Positions 54,711-64,000 of a stretch of 64,000 nt of DNA are shown piece after piece. The notes beneath the pieces were generated by a model, which saw only the letters and a program-made list of their open reading frames with translations, was not told the DNA's origin and ran no database searches. The translations under genes were made by a program, and so were the position numbers. The stretch's first letter is position 1. Each line of letters starts with the position of its first letter. Source of the stretch: Ryuthela nishihirai (lineage: Eukaryota > Arthropoda > Arachnida > Araneae > Heptathelidae); NCBI GenBank assembly GCA_038380435.1, contig JAWZYU010000011.1:87954501-88018500 (forward strand), in the 5' to 3' direction.

Positions 54711-57652
54711 TAGAGATTTTATTAAATTCGTTAAGTTTTCAATACAAATTGTTTTATGTTCACCAATGAGATCTGGAAAACATTGATAAAAGCGAAACCA
54801 TTTCAGTATAACAGAAGATTGCACTCCAAACCATCAGTTATATTTATAAGTTAGTAAAAGCATATGAGATTAAATCATATTGTGACAGATAATATGTGCA
54901 AACAACAGTAATTCTGTAATACAGAAGGAAACAAAGTGATGCAGATCTGCATTACTGTTTAGTCTTCATTTCTATTTATAAATTTGTTGCCTAAGAGCAA
55001 AGGTTTCTACATAAACTTATATATTTGGCAATCATTTTCAGGGTTTGCAAGTGGTATTTCTATAACTAGGCACTTGATTTGTTTTGTTCACGTGGATTAT
55101 GTTAGTATATAATCATAATACAAAATATTGTTAAGAAGAGTGATTCCACTAGATGTACATATCTTACCAAAGCACAACAAAATGCATAAATAGTTAACAT
55201 TTATATTAGATGTACATCGGTACTTTTAATAAGAAGTGAAAATGAAGAATATAAGAGGACAATTTATCTAGGTTTAATGAAAAATAATTAGGAATCAGAA
55301 ATATTTTCCTTCGTATTAGTTTTATTACACTAAAACTACAATGTATGGTCATATGTAATAAGAAAAAATTATTCAAAAATGTGTAATTAAGGCAATATTA
55401 TTACTAATCACTTTTATCATGTCTTCATTTTCAAGAAATGAGTGAAATGTATCATAAGAAATATCTTTTGCATTACACTGAGTTACTCACACAACAATAA
55501 TCTTCGTAGATTATATACCCATACTGGGTTTCTTGCATATGTCCACTGGCAACTCTTTTAATTTGTTTTATGTACCCTTTGTTATTCATATCGTACTATT
55601 GAAATGCACTCACTAGCTGTTACTACAGTAAAGAAAACATAGTCAAACAAGTTACAGATCACTTCAGCAGTTGATTCTCTTTGGACTTTGATGGTGTTAT
55701 TCACCAGTGAACAGTATATTACAAAAAATTTGTATATAATTTAGAGGTAGTGAAAACTAAACAGTATGGAGTGTGTTTAAAATGCCAAGTCGACATAAAG
55801 CAGTAAATGAAAAAAAAATTGTCTTTTTTTTTTAATAATAGATCAAAAATGTTTGCACTTACTGAGCTTCTGCTTGGAATTAATGTCTTCTACTAAGTAA
55901 CTAAGAAATGACTAACAGACACTGACAGCTTAGAGCACAGAGTGGCACATATGCTGTATGTTTGTAGCAGAACACAGATATTTAGAATGGGAACTAATGC
56001 AGAGAAGCATCTGGAAATAATCACATACTAATCAAAAATTTGTGCTTTCTGAGGATGGAAACTGCAACTTCTGCTCTGAAATATTTTGCCCAATGCAGTA
56101 GAAGTGAAGATAGATTTTTCATACACTCCTAGCTCGATTAGCCTGGCAGACAGGCCATCTATTTCTTACATAATGCAATGTGATCAAAATTCGAAGAATG
56201 TCAAGAAAAATGAAAATTTTTGCTAGAATGAAATAATTTAAATTAAGAAAATACTTTTATTTTTTTATAAAAATATTTATATCATACGTGGATATTTAAT
56301 ATGTCTTTTCCTTTTGATTCCTGATAATTTTAAGGTAAGCACTACTTCCATTTATTTCATGAATGCTTCACCACTGACATTTATAAATAAAATGTAGTTT
56401 TCATAATTACTAAACAGCTTATCATGATAATATATGTATTTCTGGGTCCTTCAAAATGCAGTTCCTTAGCACATTTTAGCACACTTCTATTTTAAGACAG
56501 TTTTAGCATAGTGATGAGACAGGTATGAACCTGTCTCATCACCAGTTGCCCTGGTATTCGTAGCAGATCTAACCCATTTACAGTTAATTAACACATAATC
56601 AGTCATAATTCTATGTAATCTATTTAGGTGAAATCCTAGTATGCTGGCGAAGAGTTATAGTTATTCTCAAACCATTATCTTCAGCTAAAAGTTTGTGATT
56701 TTATTATTAATAGAGATAATTGCATTGTATTTATATTCTTGAAGTTGGCAGATAAAAAAAAATGTAAAATCCATAAAGGGTGATAAAAGTTTTTTGAAAA
56801 GAAAAAAAAAAAGTTCTTCTGTATTATCAATTCTTTTAATTTTCTAGCTGGAAATGAAAGAGAAATTAAAAGAAAGTTACCTATTAATTATATGAAAATC
56901 AAAAGTAAATGCATGAATGTTATATTCTGACCTAACTTTGTGTCTCTTTTTCAATGGTAGAATGGTTTTGTATGGAATTGTGCAATTTTTTGTGGACAAA
57001 AACTAAGATGAAATGCTTACTAACCTTAAGGATGTCATACTCATATTGGAAATTGCATGTTTTCCTAGAATGGTTTTTCTCCAATTTGTAAAATCTCTCA
57101 CCTGTTTGAGTATTTTATTCAAAAATGTAAAATTGATTAATTTGTTATATAGTGGCACAGATGAGAATTCTAGGAAATTACTCTTAGCTATTAGCCTTGA
57201 ACTGAAGTGACTTTACATTGTGAGTCTTCAGTTTTAAGATTAAGAATTTTACAAACCACAAAAGCTCAAATACATAGAAACATATGGTCTGTGAAAATTT
57301 GACATTGTTGTTATTAGTCTTTCATCAGAATTTGCAAAATAAGGTATAAATCCATGAAAATCGTAAATTGTGATATAAATCAAAGTTCTCTGATAGTAAT
57401 TTTAACCCTTGACCAAACACATTTCAGAATTTCATATATTCTCTTTCACATCAGAATTTCACAGTGGCTGACTAAGTATACCATTTGCATTTTTACCTAA
57501 GTTATAGCAGTAGACAAAAAAAAAATGTATTCTTAATTTCAATACTATAGTAATTGTTCAGTATATTTTTATTTTTTTAATGCATCGCTTCTAGTTAAAC
57601 ATTAATAGTATTTTAATATTTATCATGGCATAAAAGGTTGTTTTCTTTCCAG
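54711..57652. other. long AT-rich intron stretch, no gene seen
   Basis: The longest stretch without a recognisable transposon in the window. It contains a hairpin with 13-bp arms (56511-56523 and 56530-56542, loop TATGAA). The last 50 bases lead into the VPS18 acceptor. Confidence 0.5.
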
Positions 57653-57726
57653 ATTTTGAAAGAGTTATACAATATCATCTGCAACATAAGAATTACATAG
57701 CTGCTTTGGATGTTCTTACAAAACAG
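57653..57726 (+). CDS. VPS18: VPS18 internal exon d
   Basis: Two bases completing Asp, then 24 codons: DFERVIQYHLQHKNYIAALD and VLTKQ. Vertebrate VPS18 has DYERVVAYHCQHEAYEEALAVLARH here. Acceptor TTTTCTTTCCAG, donor GTAACA at 57727, phase 0. Joined exons a-d total 522 bases, 174 codons without a stop. No later exon (next expected residues near LFYKFSPILI) was found in 57727-64000, so the following intron exceeds 6.2 kb. Confidence 0.9.
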
Positions 57727-58009
57727 GTAACATTATTAATTCTCGGTTAAATATTTCTTTGCTCAATGGAAAATTATGCTCTGTTTTGGATAACTAGTTA
57801 CATAGTCGGTAACAATGTGGTATACAAATAGCTCATAATTCACAGGAACTGCTATTGCAGTAATGCCCAGAATTTAAGATGACTCATGTTATGTCAATGG
57901 AAAGCTAAATTTGAAGCTCTGCAATTTCTAAGGTGTGTAAATAGTAGCTAGGCATAAACTGGAAGGAGAGCTGTGTACCATTCCCCAGTGATTATGCACA
58001 GAACCGGCT

Positions 58010-60365
58010 AGGCCTAACACCTAATGTCCAATTCTGCCTTCTCGTGGTACAGGCCATTAGTTCCTTTCTGAAAAGACGTTCTCTTTTGGAAGGGAATAGA
58101 AGGGGAGGGCTGCCAGATCAGTATGGTTGCCTTTTTCTTTTTTTTCTGCCCTGCTGAGGAGTGGTCAACTTTACAGGGTCCTGGTGCTGACCATTTATAC
58201 CCCATTAGACTGGACTGCTTTATGGCTTTGAGCTTGATTATGGATCCTGGATTTGCTGCACTGGTGGGCCTCTGTTGAGAGAAAATCTGCTGCTGTGTTT
58301 CTGTTTGCCTTTGGGTTGCCAACCCTAAGTTAACAGAGACATACGATATCTTGCATAAGCTGGTGGATAATTCTGCAGAGGCCATCACAGGTATCTGAAC
58401 ATTCACTTAGGTAGTTGGCATTGCCAATCCTACACTGGAGTAATGTGTCTCAGGCAGGGCAGTTTCTATCTAAATTCTGGTTCTTGAAAAGGTCCACTTG
58501 CAAAGGTGGTGCCTGAAGTTCCTGCCAGCATAAGTGACTTCAGCCGTTAGCAGTGGGGGAATGGGTCTTTGTCCCATGCCTGTGATTAGGAATTAAATCT
58601 AGCAGCTATTTTCTTTCTGCGGGTATGTGGAATGTGAGGATGTTACATAAGGATTGTTCTCTTTACGTTGTCACACAGGAATTCTAGAGTTATAACCTAG
58701 ATATTCTAGGCTTGCAAGAGACTAGATGGACAGTTAAAGCTCATATACTTAAAAAAAATTTAAAATTCTCTTTTCAGTGAGGGAAGATGGATAGCATCTC
58801 CAAGGTGTAGGTTTTCTTCTCAACAGACAGTGATGCTCTTCTAGGATATGACTGCATTAATGAAAGATTTCTTACAGCAAATTTTAAAACAAAAATTAAA
58901 GACTTGAATATCATCTGTTGTTACACCCGCACAGTGGATTCTGATGAGAACGAGAAGGATAAAGTTTACAGACAGCGTCAGGATATTTTGACTTCTGTGA
59001 AGGAAATATTTCTGTTGTGCTAGGTGACTTCAGTGATTAGATTGTACTGACTCTGACCTTTGGCCAGGAACTTTAGGTCCCTTTGGCATTGGTAGTTCCA
59101 ATGGCAATGGGAAATGTCTTCTACAGGTAAGTAAACTTAATGGTTTGCGAATAACTAACACATACTACAAACACCGGGACATTTATAATACACATGGGTT
59201 TCACTTGATGGGTTGCATAGGAATATGATAGATTATATTTTAATTAACACCAAATCCCAAATGGGCTAGTTCGGTTAAGCATACCAGATCATATAGGGGA
59301 ACCGAAATTGAGTCAGATCATTACCTGATCAAAAGTGTCTTGCAACTGAAGCTTAAGAAATGTTGCACTAAGGTTAAGAGAATTACCTTTAACACTAAAG
59401 TTCTGCAAGATCTAGATATGCGCAAAGCATACTATGATAGGTTTCTTAGTCGTTATGACAATTGTGGTTTGCTTACTCCTGAAGTTGAGAAAGAATGGGA
59501 TCATTTTTAAACAGGCTTTGTTATATACTACACTGCAGCAATACTATGTTTTCTTGTTTTAAAAGTCAATAATTTAATCATAAAAATGGCACTAGATATG
59601 GCTCTGATTAAAAATATGGTTGATGGAAAATTGTGTGTGGAGCAGTGTGAATTCAGAAGTGATACAAGATCAGATTTTTTCATTTAGGCAGGTCCTTGAG
59701 AAATGTTTAGAGTTTCAGAAAACTGGGTTACTAGCTTTGTTGATTTAAAAAAGAGTTTTGACTTTGTTGATTGCCATAATTTCTGGTTGATTGTGAGATC
59801 ATATGGCGTACCAGACAAATTAATGAAAGCTCTCTATACTAACACTGAGTCATGTGTGAGAGTTGGTAAGGCTTGTAGCAATTGGTTTAGCATTGCTTCT
59901 GGTATTCAACAAGGGTGCATTTTATCTCCTTTTCTCCTTAGTTTGGTTATTGATGAATTATGTGAATTCACTGCAAGGGAAAGATTTTGACCTTAAATGG
60001 TCTGGAGATACAAAAATTTCTGATTTAGATTATGCAGGTGATTTGTCCTTGTTGGCTAATGATGTTGATGAGATGAATTCTTTCATTAGGGCTGTTGTTG
60101 AGACTGGTAATAGAGTTGGTTTGATGATAAACAGAGATAAAACTAAAGTGATGAAAATTGGTCAGGCAGTTGGTGCTTCAGCCCCTCTGAATAGTTGCAC
60201 CCTTGAGCAAGTGTCTCAATTTAATTATCATGGGAGTTATGTAAAAGATACAGGTGATGAGATTAACAAACAAATAGGGAATGCTGATGAGACTTTTAAG
60301 AATCTATGGGGAGTGGAAAAATAGGTGTATACACCTAAAGACTAAAATTAGACTATAATAGTTGA
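58010..60365 (+). pseudogene. RTE-like LINE, copy B, with 5' region but no 3' end
   Basis: 58010-58600 is the upstream region shared (inverted) with 21040-21410. Endonuclease from about 58625 (WNVRMLHKDCSL, then LDILGLQETRWTV at 58700-58730, with catalytic E in QETRW) to TWVSLDGLHRNMID near 59190-59230 and SDHYL. Reverse transcriptase: VTSFVDLKKSFDFVDCHNFW (59727-59790, motif A Asp kept), QQGCILSPFLLSLVIDEL (59908-59960), LDYAGDLSLLANDVDE (60024-60070; first Asp of the YADD motif is Gly), MINRDKTKVMKIGQ, QFNYHGSYVKDTGDEINKQI. Stops abruptly at 60365, where copy A goes on for about 360 bases. About 530 bases between 59510 and 59560 relative to copy A are deleted. Confidence 0.85.
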
Positions 60366-60589
60366 CCATAATGAAATGTATTTCTTTTCCTTATACCAAC
60401 ACTGGTATATATCAAATGCATTATGTAGTGTGCCAAAAAAAACTGCCATGGTGCCATTTTTAACTGTTGTTAATTCTTTATAGCCTTGCAAGAACAATTG
60501 TTCCTTCACTTTATGAAATATTAAGTTTATTTCTACAACAAGTCTACAGGCAATAAAGGGTTAAATATGCATTAAAAATATAGGAAATG
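60366..60589. other. intron sequence, no gene seen
   Basis: No recognisable feature. Confidence 0.4.
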
Positions 60590-60712
60590 TAGCAATAGTA
60601 GGGTCACATTGAGCCATGTCCTTATGTACCATCCAATGGATGGCAGCATTTTCAAGCCCATTGGTGTTCCCTACTGACTGAGGGCAGTGAGGGGTGGGTG
60701 CTATTGCATTGG
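60590..60712 (-). repeat. SINE family 2, partial
   Basis: Reverse complement matches the central part of 19850-20226 (CTGCCCTCAGTCAG-like, GGGCTTGAAAATGCTGCC, CATTGGATG). Confidence 0.6.
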
Positions 60713-60934
60713 GTAGTTCAATGCTGCCAAAAAAAAGAGTGTATGGCAACCTTGTTGGCCTCACTTCTAAATCAACTTAAAATTTAAACAAAATAAGAAA
60801 ATGGGAACAACTTTTGATCACTCTTTCTCCAGAGGATATTTCATTTATCAATTCCCTTTGATTTACGCTGTTAGAAATTACTTTATTAAAATGAAACTGA
60901 ATTTTAATTTGGTTAAAATGGTATCCTTTCCTTC

Positions 60935-61225
60935 CTCATGTCTCTTCAAAACTTCCTGCCCTTGGTCAATAAGGGACACCGATGGGCTTGAAAATGCTGC
61001 TGTCCATCAGATGGGACATAAAGTCATGACACCATGTGCAAGAGAGCCATACCTTGTGCACGTTAAAGAACATGTTGGATGGCCTTTACAGAAGCTTTCC
61101 ATTTGTATACTAACAGTTGTACAGTGGAACTCCTTCCTCCAACCTTCTCTGAGCCCTCGGGGTCCTTGTAATCTGGCCATTTAGCCCATTTTGTGCAAAA
61201 AAAACTGCCACTTAGAGGTAAAAAC
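60935..61225 (+). repeat. SINE family 2, body
   Basis: GGGACACCGATGGGCTTGAA, GAGAGCCATACCTTGTGCAC, CATGTTGGATGGCC, AACCTTCTCTGAGCCC, TTTAGCCCATTTTGTGCAAA and the AGAGGTAAAAACAACTCAA end all match family 2. The tRNA head is missing. Confidence 0.7.
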
Positions 61226-61969
61226 AACTCAACCCTTCCCTCAGCTGTTGGCAGTATAGTGTCTATGAATTATCATGACTGATGATATTCTGAAAAAAGC
61301 GCAGTGACGAGACCACTCTGTGAAGGTTCTGCTGGCTCGAGTGCCTTCACAGGGTCTTGAATGCTTGTCCGCATGTTTGTCGTGCACAGGACCCATGTCC
61401 CAGGAAAGGAGGATCCTGGTAGTTGCTTGGGGGTCACCGTCTTCTCTCCTCAGCTCATGACTGGCAGGGTCCACTTTGACTGCCTTACCTGTTTGTTGAG
61501 GGGCTAGGCAGTGAACTCTGGGGCCGCTGTTACACACTGCTTTGGCCTCTGCTTCTGGTAAAAAGGAGTTCCTGGGATTGGAGTCCCCCCCCCCAGGAGC
61601 AATCGACTGGCAGGCAGGACCTGCTAGGGTCAACCATGAGGAGCAGTGAGTAACCTTGCCCACATACGTGTACAGATTTGCAAGTTTCTCCACAACTCAT
61701 TTTCCTTTTGTAGTTATCCTTTCTTTGTGAGACCAGTTTAGCTGTCATGGTTTTCTTATTTTTTTTGCTTAGCTCTTTTTGTGCAGAAAGTTTTTTTCTG
61801 CACATTTCTCTTTTCATTTTCCTTTCATTTTCCTTTCATTTATTTGGGAGGGCTTGGCTCACTGTCTGTGTGGATATAGTGCCTGTGTAGCCCTGATGCC
61901 TAAGTGGGCATCCCTTGTTGGGCTCCATGGAGGGTGGGGACAGCAGGTACTGAACCACACAACAATAAT

Positions 61970-63139
61970 CATGAGAGTTGATACAATTGATTCAATCAAT
62001 GCTGCTAAGAGGGCTCAACATGAGCCCCATCTTCTTCATTGTCTTTGTCATCTATGCTGTCATCTTCTTTGTCTGTGACTTCGTCCCCAAGATTCCTGAT
62101 CATCCACTCCATGGGTGATCAGGTAATTTGGGACATGTCCCCATTTTTTGTCAAAGGTTTGAAAGGTCTTGCGGGAGATCTGAAATCCATCAAGCGCTTA
62201 CGATCTGGTGACTTGCAAGTTGAGACTGCTTGTTCAAAACATTCAGAACTACTCCTGAAAGTTACAGAGATTGGTGGGGTGGCTGTCGTGGTCACTTCCC
62301 ACGAAACCTTGGATTCCTCTTGGGATGTGATCACTGAGTGAGACCTTCTCAAAGTCACCGAGGAGGAAATACTCTCAAAGCTCACTCCCCAAGGAGTAAC
62401 AGTGGTCCACTGGGTTTTGACTCATCGTGATTGTAAATTGGTACCCACCCAATTACTGATTATAACCTTCAGCATGCCACTCCTGCCTTCTTCCATCAAG
62501 ACAGGTTATTTATATTGTGAGGCAGTTATTTGCATTGTGAAGTACCAAACCCTCTGTGCTGTTTTCGGTGCCAGATATACGGTCATGCCCGCACAACTTG
62601 CCAGGGCAAACCCATCTGTGCTCACTGACCAGTAAGGATCACCTTGATACTAACTGCACAGCAGAAAAGGCAAGCCGTGTGTAGTGGCAAGCATCCAGCA
62701 TATTCTCACGACTGTTAAAAGTGGAAGGAGGAAAAGGAGGTTCAACCTTTGAAAACAATTAAAAACTTCTCTTAGATTGAGGCGAGAAAACTTGCTGCAT
62801 CACCCACCTGGCAAGGTTTACTATGCCAGTGCAGTCATTGGAAAGCCCATCATTCCAATGACTTTAGTGGCAGTGCAGACTGGCATTAGTGTACCACCTT
62901 CTGAATCTTTCTCACTTACAACAAAATACCTCCTGATGCAGACAAAACCAAGGTTGGTGTCGACTTCTACATCAACCCTGGTTTCCATTCCTGCAACTCA
63001 GCCTTCCACCTCCACTGGAAGGCCTCCTCCTTCCCATCCTCAGACAGCTAGACCTTCCAAACTGAAGGGGCTCCACCAGGCCAAAGAAGAAAATCTTACC
63101 ACCTCTACAAAAGGTGGTAACAGATCCATGTCCTACTGA
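61970..63139 (+). pseudogene. Jockey-like ORF1 (gag-like nucleic-acid binding), frameshifted
   Basis: Starts near 61971 (MRVDTIDSINAAKRAQHEPH), shifts frame near 62060, then VIWDMSPFFVKGLKGLAGDL, KSIKRLRSGDLQVET (62170-62225) and GGVAVVVTSHETLDSSWDVI: the RRM-like domain common to Jockey-group ORF1 of arthropods. After further shifts a CCHC knuckle pair is readable (C.RCQIYGHARTTCQGKPICAHC pattern, about 62545-62620), then a Pro/Ser/Thr-rich tail (STSTLVSIPATQPSTSTG, 62955-63015). ORF1 coats the LINE RNA. At least four frameshifts and one stop; inactive. Confidence 0.75.
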
Positions 63140-63199
63140 TGATTCTGAGGACATGGATACAGACTGCCTTCTATTCACTAAACCGGCAGTTAAGTTGAA

Positions 63200-64000
63200 T
63201 AGGAGTTCGTCGTCTGCCCACTCAGAAGCGTGCTATTATAGGAGATGGCCACACTTCTATAAGGAATTGTCGTGGATTCCAGAGGAATCTTGATGACATC
63301 AAGGCCCTCCTTCAGGTACACCAGCCCATCTGTGTGTGTCTGCATGAGACATACTTGCAGCCAGTCACAGATCCTATGACCCGGCACTTTTCGCTAGTTC
63401 ACAGAACCAAGATGCAGGTGGTACAGCTCGCAGGGGCATTGCCATCCTTGTTAGCAACCATTCTCCATTCCAGTTCATACCCCTCCACCAACTTAGAGAC
63501 GATAGCCATCCACCTCTTCATGGGCTTCTCCCTGACTGTCTGCTCAGTATATTTTCTACCTGGAAGCATTGTCTTCCAGGAAGAACTTGATGATCTTGTC
63601 TCACAGCTGCCATCCCCCTTCCTTATCCTGGGGGACTTCAATTGACACAGTCCACTTTGGGTCAGTGCTGACACCAGCAGGAGGGGTGGGGTCCTGGAAC
63701 AATGGCTCTTGGATCCATCTCTCTCCATGTTGAACACCAGTGTCAGTATGTACTTTCACTCCCCAACCCACACATTCACTGCCATTGATCTCACTATCTG
63801 CTCCTCCTCAATCCTTTCACTCTTTACATGGGAGGTCAATGATAACTCTTACAGAAGTGATCACCTCCCTATGGTGTGCACTATCTTCCCTGGGGGCCTT
63901 GCAGACCTTCACACATCTCATGATAGAGGCTTGATCATGCTGACTGGAGTGGCTTTGAGCTCCTCTCTGAGCTTGACAAACACTCTGTCAGCCAGGAGCC
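63200..64000 (+). pseudogene. Jockey-like ORF2 endonuclease (partial)
   Basis: AP-type endonuclease: SIRNCRGFQRNLDDIKALLQ (63256-63315), VHQPICVCLHETYLQ (catalytic Glu in HET, usually QET), FLPGSIVFQEELDDLVSQLP then SPFLILGDFN (63550-63645, GDFN motif) followed by a stop where Ala/Gly is usual, AIDLTICSSSILSLFTWEVN (63785-63845) and YRSDHLPM (SDH motif, 63850-63875). The endonuclease nicks target DNA to prime reverse transcription. Reverse transcriptase would follow beyond the window. Related endonuclease pieces are at 25510-25665 and 26511-26900. Confidence 0.82.

Larger units (their letters stand above)
61240..64000 (+). mobile_element. Jockey-like LINE, 5' UTR, ORF1 and start of ORF2 (runs off window)
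   Basis: Because the 5' region and both ORF starts are present in order, this is the least truncated Jockey-type copy here. 61240-61950 is GC-richer leader sequence with a C run near 61588. The element continues past 64000. Confidence 0.75.

Noticed and set aside
1..64000. CRISPR arrays, operons, toxin-antitoxin or phage-type systems
   Set aside because: No regularly spaced identical repeats, no gene clusters with bacterial spacing; the spliced VPS18 exons, SINEs and LINEs show animal nuclear DNA.

Overview
This is nuclear DNA from an animal, most likely an arthropod. The density of Penelope-like, Jockey-like, RTE-like, Tc1 and Gypsy-type elements would fit a chelicerate such as a horseshoe crab, tick or spider, but the species is not fixed by anything I can read. 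Evidence for eukaryotic origin is spliced coding exons with GT/AG borders, tRNA-derived SINEs, AT-rich spacers and almost no intact ORF above 200 codons.

The only host gene I can support is one gene spread over nearly the whole window on the + strand. Four short exons (4712-4776, 19117-19405, 22915-23008, 57653-57726) join in perfect phase to 174 codons that match the clathrin-repeat region of VPS18, a core HOPS/CORVET subunit for endosome and lysosome tethering. The introns between them are about 14.3, 3.5 and 34.6 kb. Earlier and later exons lie outside the window, so essentially everything else here is intron.

Layout. 1-4700: two decayed Tc1 copies (one inside a Jockey-like 3' end) and a fold-back repeat. 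4900-9090: a 1.47-kb piggyBac-like MITE with TTAA flanks, a Penelope-like fragment hit by a tRNA-like insertion, a SINE, and a Helitron-like element. 9590-11790: an RTE-like LINE. 12400-18600: two more MITE copies, one carrying a Tc1 that itself carries a solo LTR, plus a Penelope-like fragment, a second fold-back copy and SINEs. 19100-23000: two VPS18 exons with SINEs, an inverted LINE 5' fragment and an LTR-like block. 24270-27250: a minus-strand Tc1 and two internally deleted Jockey copies. 28445-33950: an LTR retrotransposon with 4-bp target duplication and gag but no pol, sitting in a Gypsy RT/RNase H fragment. 34720-38200: a Penelope-like element split by another Tc1. 38895-41475: a CR1/Jockey-type LINE. 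41640-45690: two Penelope-like elements head to head. 45850-49500: SINEs, three tandem copies of an unidentified roughly 590-bp unit and an unidentified hydrophobic ORF. 49505-53238: a LINE ORF1 with a PHD finger, an apparently exact 959-bp tandem duplication and a Tc1. 54480-60365: RTE remnants, a long quiet stretch and the fourth exon. 60590-64000: SINEs and the 5' half of a Jockey-like LINE running off the window.

No CRISPR, operon or defence system is present. The most unusual themes are the many short-loop perfect or near-perfect inverted repeats, several demonstrably created by a local inverted copy when compared with a sister element; recurrent exact tandem duplications; a palindrome resembling the NRF-1 consensus kept in every LTR of one family; and the unidentified tandem units at 46.7-48.7 kb.
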